Assembly (NCBI GenBank): GCA_021800315.1
Contig: JAJYZD010000003.1
Location: 1 to 32,824 of the forward strand
Origin: Bacillota bacterium
GTDB lineage: Bacteria > Bacillota > Desulfotomaculia > Desulfotomaculales > JAJYZD01
Direction of reading: 5' to 3'
DNA: 32,824 nucleotides
Under the pieces are notes generated by a model. That model saw only the letters and a program-made list of their open reading frames with translations, was not told the origin of the DNA and did not search any database. The position numbers and the translations under genes were made by a program. Below are positions 7,396 through 16,298 of this stretch, piece by piece (positions within the stretch are counted from its first letter, which is position 1; every line of letters starts with the position of its first letter).

Positions 7396-8739
7396 TTGTC
7401 TAAAGAGGCCTTTTTGGCAAAAGCCAACACCAGAAAACTGCGCCCTTTTTGCTACGTGGTAGCAATCGTCGCGGCCATTGGCGGCCTCCTTTTCGGCTAT
7501 GATACCGGGGTTGTCTCCGGAGCCATACTCTTTGTAAAACAAGGGTTCCACATGAATTATGTTCAGCAGGAACTAGCCGTCAGCTCCGTACTCATGGGCG
7601 CGGTGCCAGGGGCGGCCATGGGCGGCATGCTTTCCGACCGCTTCGGTCGCCGGTCCATGATGATCATAACCGCAGTTATCTTTTTGATTTTTGCCCTTTT
7701 GACCTCGCTTACCCAAAACACTTGGCAATTCATGGCGGTCAGATTCATAGTGGGACTGGCCATCGGCGTCGAAGCCCTGATATCACCTATGTTTATTGCC
7801 GAAATTGCACCGGCCGCTGTGCGGGGCCTGCTTGTTACCCTTGACCAACTGGCCATAACTTTCGGCATTGCCACATCCTACCTTGCCGACTATCTCGTCT
7901 CGCCCCACTGGCGCGCTATGTTTGCTTTTGCCGCAATCCCGGCCCTGGTACTGACCGTAGGCATGTTCCTTCTTCCGGAAAGCCCCCGCTGGCTGGTGGT
8001 AAACGGTAAATTAAAAGATGGCTTTGTTGCTTTGAGTAGGATAGACGGAGTTAAACAAGCTAAGGAAGACCTTAAGGAGATAGAAAACAGTATAAGGGAG
8101 AGCAAATTTGGTTGGCGCGAAATCCTAGAGAACAAACTCCGCAAACCCCTTATTATTGGTGTGCTCTTGGCTATATTTCAGCAGTTAACCGGTATCAATA
8201 CCATAATATATTACTCACCAACCATTTTTTCGATGGCCGGCTACGGGTCAGCGGCAGCCATCGGAGCAACCGCCATCGTCGGCTCGATTAATATAATTTC
8301 CACCATTATATCTCTCCTTTTAGTAGATAAATGGGGAAGAAGACCTCTTCTCCTGGCTGGTGTAAGTGGTATGGTGATATCACTTATCCTTATCGGAGCT
8401 TTCGTTGGCATTTATCATCGGGGGGGGATATTTCTCATGGTTACTCTCCTTGCTTATGTATTTTCTTTTGCTATTGGCCTTGGACCGGTTTTCTGGCTGT
8501 TTATTTCGGAAATATACCCGTCACGCATCAGGGGTACAGGAATGTCGTTTGCCAATGTGGCCAATTGGGCAACCAACTTGGCGGTTTCAATTACCTTTCT
8601 TTCTATCGTAAATAGAGTTGGAATGGGAAATACGATGTTTATCTATGCCGGCATGGGTATAGCGGCTTTGCTCTTTATCTTTTTCTTTATTCCGGAAACA
8701 AAAGGCAAGAGCCTGGAGGAAATCGAAAAACTTTTTTAG
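7396..8739 (+). CDS. Sugar:H+ symporter, MFS sugar porter family (XylE/GalP/AraE-like)
   Basis: 447 residues from TTG 7396. A 12-TM transporter with sugar-porter signatures: GGLLFGYDTGVVSGA in TM1, DRFGRR and DKWGRRP in the loops after TM2 and TM8, LPESPRWL after TM6, QQLTGINTIIYYSPTIF in TM7 and PETKGKSLEEIE at the C-terminus. It should import a hexose or pentose with protons. A longer in-frame start at 7258 exists but would overlap the transporter remnant; GGTGAGGTGG lies about 10 nt before TTG 7396, so that start is preferred. The glucoamylase follows after 14 bp, so the pair is probably co-transcribed; glucose or a short glucoside is a reasonable guess as substrate. Confidence 0.9.
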   Translation: MSKEAFLAKANTRKLRPFCYVVAIVAAIGGLLFGYDTGVVSGAILFVKQGFHMNYVQQELAVSSVLMGAVPGAAMGGMLSDRFGRRSMMIITAVIFLIFALLTSLTQNTWQFMAVRFIVGLAIGVEALISPMFIAEIAPAAVRGLLVTLDQLAITFGIATSYLADYLVSPHWRAMFAFAAIPALVLTVGMFLLPESPRWLVVNGKLKDGFVALSRIDGVKQAKEDLKEIENSIRESKFGWREILENKLRKPLIIGVLLAIFQQLTGINTIIYYSPTIFSMAGYGSAAAIGATAIVGSINIISTIISLLLVDKWGRRPLLLAGVSGMVISLILIGAFVGIYHRGGIFLMVTLLAYVFSFAIGLGPVFWLFISEIYPSRIRGTGMSFANVANWATNLAVSITFLSIVNRVGMGNTMFIYAGMGIAALLFIFFFIPETKGKSLEEIEKLF

Positions 8740-8753
8740 GGGAGTGGCTTCTT

Positions 8754-11123
8754 ATGCTGGCCTTTGGTAAGCCCGGTCTCGTACCGAACTGGTCATCGTC
8801 CAAGAAAACCTGTATAGGAACGGCAATAGAAAGCAATTCACGAGTATGGTTTACAGTAGCCGACGGGATACTCACCGAGGTATTCTATCCCCGTATAGAT
8901 CAAGCCAATATAAAAGACTTTCAATTTATAGTTACTGAAACCAAAAGGAAACTTTTTTTAGAGGAGAAAAATGCTTTTCATCAAATCGAATACATAGATC
9001 AGCAGCATTTTTCCCCAGCGTACCGCATTATCAGCACAGATAAGGATAATTATTATCAATTAACAAAGTCCCTAATCACTAATCCGGAAAACGATTCCTT
9101 GCTTATGCAGGTGGAATTCAAACCATTGGTTGATGGTGAGTTTCACCTTTATGGCCTACTGGCACCTCACCTTGAAAATAATAGTCATCCCAATTCCGGT
9201 CATTTAAATCAGCACAGGGGAAGGCCTATGCTGGTCGGGTGGAGCGGGCAAACCTTCCTGTCGCTGGCTTTTTCCGCACCGGTACTCAATCGCTCCTGCG
9301 GTTATGTCGGTTTCTCGGATGGCTGGCAGGATTTGCGGTCCCATAACCGGATGGAGTGGATCTTTGACGAGGCAACCGACGGGAATATAGCGCTTACTGC
9401 TGAAATTGACCTAACTCAGAAATCGCCATTTGTTGTTGTATTAGCATTCAGTACCACTGAAAAAGGAGCCATGCACACTGCCCAAAGCACATTAAATAGG
9501 GGATTTGCCAATACCCTTCACGCTTATGTGAAATCATGGGGTCATTACCTTTCGCGGCTTGACCCGGCACTGGCCAATCGCGAATGCAAGATCAGCGCAG
9601 TTGTTCTTCGTACCCATGAAGACAAAACATTTTCCGGGGGAATGGTAGCTTCCCTTTCGATACCATGGGGAGAGTCCGCCTATGGTAATAATATTGGCGG
9701 TTACCACCTGGTCTGGCCCCGGGACTTATGCCAGTCTGCGCTGGGTCTAATCGCCTTGGGCGATATCGAAAGCGCCATGCGGGCGCTGAATTACCTGGCC
9801 ACCATTCAGAAGGAGGATGGTAGTTGGCCCCAAAATTGCTGGCTGGATGGTAGCCCTTACTGGGAGGGAGTCCAGCTTGATGAAACGGCTTACCCCATAA
9901 TTTTGGCCTTTCGGCTCCTTAAACCCGCTGCCATCAACGTGGAGGCAATATATCGCCGGATGGTGCGGGCAGCCGCCATTTATCTAACCCGTAGCGGACC
10001 GGTCACCCCGGAGGATCGCTGGGAGGAGGACAAGGGCTATTCACCTTCTACCCTGGCTGTGTGCATATCCGCTCTCACGGTGGCCGGTGAAATGGCACTT
10101 CAATCCGGGGACCTTGGGTGCGCGACTTATTTTCAGGAGGTTGCCGATTATTGGTGGAGCATGTTGGACAGTTGGACTTATACCACCAACGGAAGACTCA
10201 TGGCCGGGCATACCAGCTATTACGAAAGAATCGATGCTGTTTACCACGGTAGTGAGGAAACAGACGGGAACCCGAACAAGGGATATATACCAATTAAGAA
10301 TCTCCCGCCTAATTATGCGTCCTTATACCCTAAATACAATATTATCGACGGCGGTTTTATCGACCTTGTCCGGTTTGGTTTAAAAAGGCCCGACGACCCT
10401 CACATATTAAATAGTCTCGTCGTATATGACGCCATGCTCAAAACCGACACACCTTTTGGCCCCGTTTGGCACCGCTACAACCATGATGGCTATGGGGAAA
10501 CAAGCGATGGCTCACCCTACCAGGGTTCGGGACAGGGAAGGGGATGGCCCCTTCTTACCGGGGAAAGAGGCCAATTGGAGATAGCGGCAGGTCGATCCGC
10601 CAAGATATTTTTGGACTTTATGGAAAAGTGCGCCCAAGAATCCGGGTTGATACCAGAACAGGTATGGGACCAGTCCGACCTACCGGAAAAGAACCTCTTT
10701 CTTGGAAGAGCCACCGGATCGGCAAGACCCCTTGTTTGGGCCCACGCCGAATACATCAAGCTTTACTGGGCCCAGAATAGCAAACGGGTTTTCGATCTAA
10801 TTGATCCGGTTTACAAAAGATATATCCTCAATCAGCCAACAGTAAATTTTGTTTTTTGGAAAAAAGAAAATAAGGTAAGAAGCATGCCGGCCTCTTATCG
10901 ATTGATGATTGAATCCAGGGAACACGGGGATATAACCTGGAGTACGGATGGGTGGCAAACCAGGAATACTCAGCCATTAAGTGATTATGGATGGGGCAGT
11001 TATTACGTTAAATTTGAGGCCAATAGCTTACCCCCCGATACAAAACTTGAATTCTCCTTTAACACCGCCCATGCCGATGACGAAACTTATGTCGTGAGTC
11101 TTACCCGTCTACGCTTCGCTTAG
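8754..11123 (+). CDS. GH15 glucoamylase (glucan 1,4-alpha-glucosidase), cytoplasmic
   Basis: 789 residues. It has the bacterial GH15 layout: an N-terminal beta-sandwich domain (about 1-270), a linker, and an (alpha/alpha)6 barrel from about 300. GYHLVWPRD and QLDETAYPI line the active site. Glu424 (DRWEEDKGYSP) fits the general acid and Glu635 (IPEQVWD) the general base; the latter is almost the same number as in the Thermoanaerobacterium enzyme. It releases glucose from the non-reducing ends of maltodextrins or related alpha-glucosides. There is no signal peptide, so it acts inside the cell. The ATG follows AGGGGAG, 14 bp after the sugar transporter. About 100 C-terminal residues after the barrel form an extra beta-rich domain. 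Composition is AT-rich compared with flanking genes. Confidence 0.92.
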   Translation: MLAFGKPGLVPNWSSSKKTCIGTAIESNSRVWFTVADGILTEVFYPRIDQANIKDFQFIVTETKRKLFLEEKNAFHQIEYIDQQHFSPAYRIISTDKDNYYQLTKSLITNPENDSLLMQVEFKPLVDGEFHLYGLLAPHLENNSHPNSGHLNQHRGRPMLVGWSGQTFLSLAFSAPVLNRSCGYVGFSDGWQDLRSHNRMEWIFDEATDGNIALTAEIDLTQKSPFVVVLAFSTTEKGAMHTAQSTLNRGFANTLHAYVKSWGHYLSRLDPALANRECKISAVVLRTHEDKTFSGGMVASLSIPWGESAYGNNIGGYHLVWPRDLCQSALGLIALGDIESAMRALNYLATIQKEDGSWPQNCWLDGSPYWEGVQLDETAYPIILAFRLLKPAAINVEAIYRRMVRAAAIYLTRSGPVTPEDRWEEDKGYSPSTLAVCISALTVAGEMALQSGDLGCATYFQEVADYWWSMLDSWTYTTNGRLMAGHTSYYERIDAVYHGSEETDGNPNKGYIPIKNLPPNYASLYPKYNIIDGGFIDLVRFGLKRPDDPHILNSLVVYDAMLKTDTPFGPVWHRYNHDGYGETSDGSPYQGSGQGRGWPLLTGERGQLEIAAGRSAKIFLDFMEKCAQESGLIPEQVWDQSDLPEKNLFLGRATGSARPLVWAHAEYIKLYWAQNSKRVFDLIDPVYKRYILNQPTVNFVFWKKENKVRSMPASYRLMIESREHGDITWSTDGWQTRNTQPLSDYGWGSYYVKFEANSLPPDTKLEFSFNTAHADDETYVVSLTRLRFA

Positions 11124-11284
11124 AGGCGGGAGCCAACCCGGGGAGACGGTACGGCTGCTGTACGGGAACTCCCGTGGGCCCCCACCCCCATCCAGCATAC
11201 GAAGATAACGCTTGACGGCGCAAAGTTGCTACGGTTCGGCTGTCGGCAGAGGTTCATACGGGCATCCCATCGGAATCCACAAGG

Positions 11285-13336
11285 TCAGATCAGTCCGGCC
11301 ACTACCTGCATCAGGTCTAAAACGGGGATGTCGCTGGGATGACCCGGCTGCGTCCGGGCTAAATGCAGGCGTTCGAAGCAGGCCGGGCAGTCGATCAGTA
11401 GTTCATCGACACCCAGTTTGTCGGCGTCCAACATTACATTATTCGCCATATCAATGGACATTGGGGGATGGGCCCGCCTGATGCCGCCCCCGGCACCACA
11501 ACATTTCGCAAACCGGCCATGGTCAGGCATTTCCACCAACTCCAGACCGTGAACGTACTCCAGTACCTGCCGGGGCGGACGGATGACTTCGCGCGATCCC
11601 CGGGCCAGGTTGCACGGATCGTGGTAGGTCACCTTGCGCCTGTATTCCCGGGTGAGGACCAGCCTGCCTTGCGCCAGAGCCGGGGCCACCACCTCCGTAG
11701 TATGCACCACCTCGAACGCCAACTCCCGGCCAAGAAATACCGGCCAGTTGGGAACAATCATGTTCAGGCAACACGGGCAGGAGGTGACGAGACGCCGGAC
11801 TCCCCGCTTTTCCAAAGCCTCCACATTATGACGTACCAACTCTTCCACCAATTGATGCTCGCCGACGATCCACAGCGGGAAACCGCAGCACCACTCATCG
11901 TCCAAAATGGTAAACTCCACGCCTGCCGCCTGCAGGACCTTCACCGCTCCCGCCACCATCGGCCGGGCGGCGTAGGCTCCGGAGCAGCCCGCAAAAAAGG
12001 CCGTCCGGGCCTGCCTAAGCACCTTCACTTCCGGCGGAATAAAGGCCAGCCGGTCAGCATGCGGTTGGCCGTAGGGATTATTGGTCTGAAAGATGATGGT
12101 CCGTAAATCACGCTGCGGGCCCACGGGCCCACTTTCCAACTCAACCATCTTGTGCCGCAGCGCCGGCCACAGCCGCAGGCAATTGACGCCCACCGGACAG
12201 TGTTCCCCGCATACACCGCAAACGGTACATCGGTAAAGGGCGTCGGTGAGCCGGTCTATCTTACCTTTATCCAGGGACCGCTCCCCCCGAAGAAGGGCCC
12301 CCGCGCCGCGCTGAGACGCCAACAGGCCCTTGAAGAGGCTGATCTTCTCCGGTGGTGATATTTCCGGGGTGCCGCCGGCTTCCTGCACCGGGCAAAATTC
12401 GAGGCATTGTCCGCAGCGGGTGCAGGCATCAAGGGAAGCCAGGTTTAAAGTAGACAGCCCTTCCCATAGTTTTATCTGTCCCTTTCCGGTCCTGGAGGCC
12501 GGGAGCAGTTCCACCGCCGAGGCCGTTTTCCCGGCGCGGCTGTGGTCCAGCGACCCGGCATCCGTGGTCAGCGGCGCCACATATATATGGAACAACTTGG
12601 AGAACGGAATGTACGCGATCGTGCAAAGAGCCAGAAAAACGTGGAAAAACCACAAGTACTGATGCCATTCGCCGGCCGAGGCCGGGCCGGCCGTCAGGAA
12701 CAGCCGCCCGGCCCATGCTCCCGGCGTAGGCCAAAAAAGCTCGGGGGTAGCCGGACCCTGGGCAGCCATACGGCTGCCCTCGACCAGAAAACCCGTTCCC
12801 CCCACAAGGAAGAAAGTCAGCAGAATCCCCAGGTCTTCCGCCGCATTCACCCGCCGCCGGGCGGGCGTTAGGAAAAGGCGCCGCACCAGCATGCCCAGAA
12901 TCCCGAGGACAAAGGCCGCACCGGCCCAGTTCACGACCAGCTTATAGACATAAAAGACTTCCCCATGCAAAAAGGCCAGCCCGAAATCATGGCTGACCGC
13001 CAAAAGCAGGCTGGCGGTCAAAAGCAAAAGGAAGCCCCAAATCACCAGTATAAGGGCTATCCCCCGGAAAACGCTGTAGCGAAAAACGCGACGGGCTAAA
13101 AGGCAGTCCGCGGAGAAAAAACGGGAAAGGGACCAGACGACAAACCGCCAGCCTCTTCTACCACCGAAATCACCGGCGGCCGGCCTTCCGGACTGAAACC
13201 ATAACGAAACCCGTAGCCATACGCCCCAGGCTAATACCGCGAGCGCGAGGGCGGCAGCCAGGTAAAAAGCAACAATCACCGGACCTGAGACGCCGTAAAA
13301 GACCGGCCGGGCATAAGATGGTGCTAGGGGTTGCAA
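11285..13336 (-). CDS. Membrane HdrDE/EMO-like Fe-S oxidoreductase (cytochrome b + CCG domains)
   Basis: 683 residues. The N-terminal ~260 residues hold five or six transmembrane helices of NarI/HdrE type, with histidines (WFFHVFLAL, KLFHI) suited to haem b. Two ferredoxin-like [4Fe-4S] motifs follow (CTRCGQCLEFCP near 303, CTVCGVCGEHCP near 368), then two CCG domains: WCCGFPLW with SCPCCLN (about 481-522) and KCCGAGGG with DCPACF (about 610-650). Relatives include membrane heterodisulfide reductase and the ETF:menaquinone oxidoreductase (EMO, DUF224) of fatty-acid oxidisers, which couple Fe-S chemistry to quinones. An in-frame TTG at 13354 adds six residues, but TTG 13336 has AAAGGTG at proper spacing. 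It is the last gene of the methyltransferase run and might re-oxidise ETF, or exchange electrons with the QueG-like protein. Confidence 0.82.
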   Translation of the reverse strand: MQPLAPSYARPVFYGVSGPVIVAFYLAAALALAVLAWGVWLRVSLWFQSGRPAAGDFGGRRGWRFVVWSLSRFFSADCLLARRVFRYSVFRGIALILVIWGFLLLLTASLLLAVSHDFGLAFLHGEVFYVYKLVVNWAGAAFVLGILGMLVRRLFLTPARRRVNAAEDLGILLTFFLVGGTGFLVEGSRMAAQGPATPELFWPTPGAWAGRLFLTAGPASAGEWHQYLWFFHVFLALCTIAYIPFSKLFHIYVAPLTTDAGSLDHSRAGKTASAVELLPASRTGKGQIKLWEGLSTLNLASLDACTRCGQCLEFCPVQEAGGTPEISPPEKISLFKGLLASQRGAGALLRGERSLDKGKIDRLTDALYRCTVCGVCGEHCPVGVNCLRLWPALRHKMVELESGPVGPQRDLRTIIFQTNNPYGQPHADRLAFIPPEVKVLRQARTAFFAGCSGAYAARPMVAGAVKVLQAAGVEFTILDDEWCCGFPLWIVGEHQLVEELVRHNVEALEKRGVRRLVTSCPCCLNMIVPNWPVFLGRELAFEVVHTTEVVAPALAQGRLVLTREYRRKVTYHDPCNLARGSREVIRPPRQVLEYVHGLELVEMPDHGRFAKCCGAGGGIRRAHPPMSIDMANNVMLDADKLGVDELLIDCPACFERLHLARTQPGHPSDIPVLDLMQVVAGLI

Positions 13337-13432
13337 GTTTTCACCTTTTTTCAATCGCTGATTTTTTCCAACACGTACCTGAAAATACCCCTGCCCCTGT
13401 CACTTAACCCACGCCCCTGCCAGGTGCCGACT

Positions 13433-14215
13433 TTAAAGCGCCATACTCCCCGCTCGTCGCGGACCCTGCCCCGGCGGCGGGTCTTCCCGCGCAAACGGCC
13501 GCCTGGTTATCTTCCCGGTGTAGGGGCAAGCCAAAATACAAAGACCGCAAATGGCGCGTCCCGTCTTTTCCCGGTTCGCGGTCAAACGACCGGTACAGGC
13601 CTGCACGTCTATCTGCCCGGCCGGACCGGCGCTGGACCATTCCCGGTCCGGTATGGCCTGCACCGGGCAGCCGTCGACGCAGCGACGACACTTGCCGCAC
13701 CGTCCGGACCACAGCGGGGATTGGCAGACCGCGAGGGGGGCGTTGGTCAAAACGGTGGCCAAACTCAGGAGTGGTCCGTAGCGCTCGTTGATCAGCAGCC
13801 CGCTCTTCCCGACCCAGCCCAACCCGGCGCAGGTCGCCGCGGTTTTATGGGGGAAAAGAGGATAGATCCGGGCTATGAAGCGGGAATCCCGCCGTAGGGA
13901 ATCCGGGGGTATAGCCAGGGTCCTCCATCCCCGGCTCTTCAAATAGCGGACCAGCCAGCCCTGGACCCGTTCCAGCCGCTGGTCGACGTCCGCCATTTGA
14001 TTACAGTAAGCCGTTACGCCGCCGGAAGAAACCACGTTCCCGCCGCCGGAAGGATGGGCAACCGCCAGGGACACGGCTTTATCCAAATGCCGCAATTCCC
14101 CGGCCAGACCGCGGCTGACATCGCCATACCCTACCAGGGTGACCCCCAGGGACACCAACCGGTCGCTCAAATCCCGCTGCCAGTCCACGGGCATGACTTC
14201 GCCAGCCACTGTCAT
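13433..14215 (-). CDS. Short QueG-like 4Fe-4S double-cluster protein
   Basis: 260 residues. The middle (RDSRFIARIYPLFPHKTAA, AGLGWVGKSGLLINERYG) and the double-cluster segment (CGKCRRCVDGCPVQAI, then CTGRL and ICGLCILACPYTGK) match the Fe-S half of epoxyqueuosine reductase and reductive dehalogenases. QueG itself is about 380 residues and has a C-terminal HEAT region; this protein stops soon after the second cluster. A tRNA-modification role is therefore unlikely. Its place between a UroD-family methyltransferase and a membrane oxidoreductase suggests electron delivery to the corrinoid protein or activator (inference). The ATG has AAGGGGAC just upstream. It lies 47 bp after the UroD-family gene. 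Confidence 0.72.
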   Translation of the reverse strand: MTVAGEVMPVDWQRDLSDRLVSLGVTLVGYGDVSRGLAGELRHLDKAVSLAVAHPSGGGNVVSSGGVTAYCNQMADVDQRLERVQGWLVRYLKSRGWRTLAIPPDSLRRDSRFIARIYPLFPHKTAATCAGLGWVGKSGLLINERYGPLLSLATVLTNAPLAVCQSPLWSGRCGKCRRCVDGCPVQAIPDREWSSAGPAGQIDVQACTGRLTANREKTGRAICGLCILACPYTGKITRRPFAREDPPPGQGPRRAGSMAL

Positions 14216-14262
14216 CCGTCCCCTTTTACGGTTTTTCCGGCGGCTTTCCTCCGCCGGATCGC

Positions 14263-15315
14263 CTAAAGCGCTTTCCGGGCCCAGTTCGACGCCCCGTATT
14301 GTCTAACCGTATCCACCATAGTCCGGAGATTGGCCAGGGGAGCCGTCGGCCAGATATCACAGGATGGCCAGAGGGCGTCCACCCCCCCTGCCAGGCTGGC
14401 CAGCACCGCGGCCTCAACATCCTCCGGCCGGCCGTTCACCAGGATGTTATAGGCATCGATATTGCCGAACAGCAATGGTTCACGGCCGATTTTCTCCCTG
14501 GTCTTTTTCAGGTCGTTCTTAGGCTCCACGCTCAGCGCGTCCGCTCCGCATTCATTCATCAGGTCGATCACCAGGTTGGTATCCCCGCAAATGTGCAGGA
14601 TCCGGGGTGATGCCATCGCCTTAAAGATCCGGACCAGGTGCGGTTTAATCACCTGCCGGAAGCTGCGCGGACTGAGGATGTCCGCGGTCGCCCCCATTTC
14701 CCGGATGGTGATGTAGTCGGCGCCGGCTGCCCGGTAGGCCGCCGCCATGGTGATGATGACCCCGGAGAGGGTTTCCAGGAGGGCGTTGACCTTGGCCGGG
14801 CTCCGGGCGGTCAGCTTGAAGAGGTCGTTCAAGTCCATCAACTGTCCGGCCAGGGTGTACGGTCCAAGCAACCAACTGCCGACCGGGACCGTTGCCCCGA
14901 CATCCTTCTTCAGCAATCCGATGGCTTCCATTACCAGCGGAAAGCGGCCCCGCTCCGGGAGGTCGGCGGGAACCGTCACCTTTTCCATGTCTTCCGGCGA
15001 GTGAACTATTTTCGCCTTGATCGTCGGGTAGAGCACCTGGCCGACATCTTCGTAGGCATTCATGACGCAGCCCAGCGCCTCGGCTTCAACGCACATATCG
15101 AAAGGGACCACCGCGCACTCGTAGCCAAACAGGCGGTACGAACTGGCGGCCGCGTTGGCCATTTGCACCGGATCACCGTGGATGGCCGCGAACTTGTACC
15201 CATACTCGGCCAGACCGGCTGTAGTAACGTTTCCCATCCCGCTGTAACAGGCGATCCGATCGGTTTTCCGCCCGGCGAACAAGCCCAGCACCCTGTCCCT
15301 GCTGGAGACGCTCAT
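14263..15315 (-). CDS. UroD-family (MtaA/MtvB-like) corrinoid methyltransferase
   Basis: 350 residues. This family, once annotated as uroporphyrinogen decarboxylase, includes zinc methyltransferases that move methyl groups between a substrate and a corrinoid protein (MtaA, MtbA, MtvB, OdmB). The zinc motif is intact: HICGDT near 239 and the distal cysteine in WPSCDIWP near 318. GPYTLAGQLMDLNDLFKL is a family signature. It follows the MtrH-family gene by 23 bp, with AAGGAGG before the ATG. The four UroD-family proteins here differ clearly; this one has WPSCD where two others have MPGCD, so it may have a different methyl donor or acceptor. It may be the substrate demethylase or a second-step enzyme; sequence alone does not say. 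Confidence 0.87.
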   Translation of the reverse strand: MSVSSRDRVLGLFAGRKTDRIACYSGMGNVTTAGLAEYGYKFAAIHGDPVQMANAAASSYRLFGYECAVVPFDMCVEAEALGCVMNAYEDVGQVLYPTIKAKIVHSPEDMEKVTVPADLPERGRFPLVMEAIGLLKKDVGATVPVGSWLLGPYTLAGQLMDLNDLFKLTARSPAKVNALLETLSGVIITMAAAYRAAGADYITIREMGATADILSPRSFRQVIKPHLVRIFKAMASPRILHICGDTNLVIDLMNECGADALSVEPKNDLKKTREKIGREPLLFGNIDAYNILVNGRPEDVEAAVLASLAGGVDALWPSCDIWPTAPLANLRTMVDTVRQYGASNWARKAL

Positions 15316-15338
15316 GAAAACATCCTCCTTGTAGTCAA

Positions 15339-16298
15339 CTAATTTGTCGCTGCCGCCGGCGGCTCTTCCAACCGGGCCGCAAAATCGGGGAAGAATCTAC
15401 GGACGGGGTGGCCGGGGCCGGCCGGCAGCACTCCCGTTTCCCCGCCGGCCAGGGTCGTCAGCAGCATACTCGCCGTAGCCACCGCGGGCAGTATTTTCGG
15501 CAGGTTTATAATGGGACCGGTAAAAAGGAGATCGGTCCACAGGAAAGCGGCAACGGCCTGCCCGGCGGCGTTCATGGCGTTGAAACCCTCGGCGCCCCAC
15601 ATTTCGCGAGCCTCTTTCCACATGTAGGTGCCGTTCGAGGAAGCGACGCCCGCCGGCCAACCGAACTCCTCCTTCATCAACCGGCAGGCGAGGCAGGAAA
15701 AAGCCGTGGAAGGAAGGTTCATCGTAGCCGCATCCACCAGGATACTGGCAAAATCATCCTCCCCGATTATCTCCAGCATCTTGCGCAGTCCGCTCACTCT
15801 GCCCGCGGCTGTCTGATCCTCCTGGTTGAAGGCCTGCACCACGACGTGCCTGACGCCCAGTTCCTTCAGACGGGCTACCTGGCCCGCTATATCCTTGTCC
15901 CACGGCGTGATGCTGTTGTACAGCAGCCGGTCATGCACACCCAGCCCGGCTGCGTAGGCCGCCGCCTCCAGACGGGTCTTCTCCACCCATACGTCGATGC
16001 CGAAAGGCTGTTCCGAGACGCCGAGGAAAAAATCAATATAGGTTTTCATCTCGTCCAGCGAATTGGCCACCAATGCCACCAGGGCCCCAACGCCAGTTTG
16101 GGCGGACAACTCTTCCTGCCGCAGGATGTAATCCCGGGCCTTGACCCGGTCAAACTTCCTTTCCTTCCTGCTTTCCAGAATTCTGTCCCCGTTGTGGAAC
16201 ATCGACGAAACAACCAGCGGCGGATTTTCCCCGGGCTGCCCGCCGACCGCCCACGGACCGATGCGGCAAACCCTTTGCTCCCGGTTCAACTTAAACAC
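15339..16298 (-). CDS. MtrH-family pterin (tetrahydrofolate) methyltransferase
   Basis: 319 residues. Family members are TIM-barrel, pterin-binding methyltransferases; MtrH moves the methyl group between tetrahydromethanopterin and a corrinoid, and bacterial homologues should use tetrahydrofolate. Diagnostic stretches are REQRVCRIGPWAVGGQPGE, SSMFHNGDRI, YNSITPWDKDI, DAATMNLPST and ASSNGTYMW. The longer reading frame up to 16514 overlaps the activator gene; the real start is GTG 16298 (VFKLNREQ), preceded by AAGGGGG at 8 nt. The start overlaps the activator's stop by 8 nt, suggesting translational coupling. It would accept the methyl group from the corrinoid protein, the job done by MtvA in acetogen O-demethylases. 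Confidence 0.88.
   Translation of the reverse strand: MFKLNREQRVCRIGPWAVGGQPGENPPLVVSSMFHNGDRILESRKERKFDRVKARDYILRQEELSAQTGVGALVALVANSLDEMKTYIDFFLGVSEQPFGIDVWVEKTRLEAAAYAAGLGVHDRLLYNSITPWDKDIAGQVARLKELGVRHVVVQAFNQEDQTAAGRVSGLRKMLEIIGEDDFASILVDAATMNLPSTAFSCLACRLMKEEFGWPAGVASSNGTYMWKEAREMWGAEGFNAMNAAGQAVAAFLWTDLLFTGPIINLPKILPAVATASMLLTTLAGGETGVLPAGPGHPVRRFFPDFAARLEEPPAAATN

Larger units (their letters stand above)
7290..11123. other. AT-rich segment with sugar-use genes, probably acquired horizontally
   Basis: From about 7290 to 11123 base composition drops visibly against the GC-rich flanks. Codons such as ATA, AGA, TTA and AAT are common here and rare in the neighbours. It contains only two genes, a sugar symporter and a glucoamylase. 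The left boundary falls in a truncated EamA gene. I found no integrase, transposase or clear terminal repeats. Confidence 0.55.
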
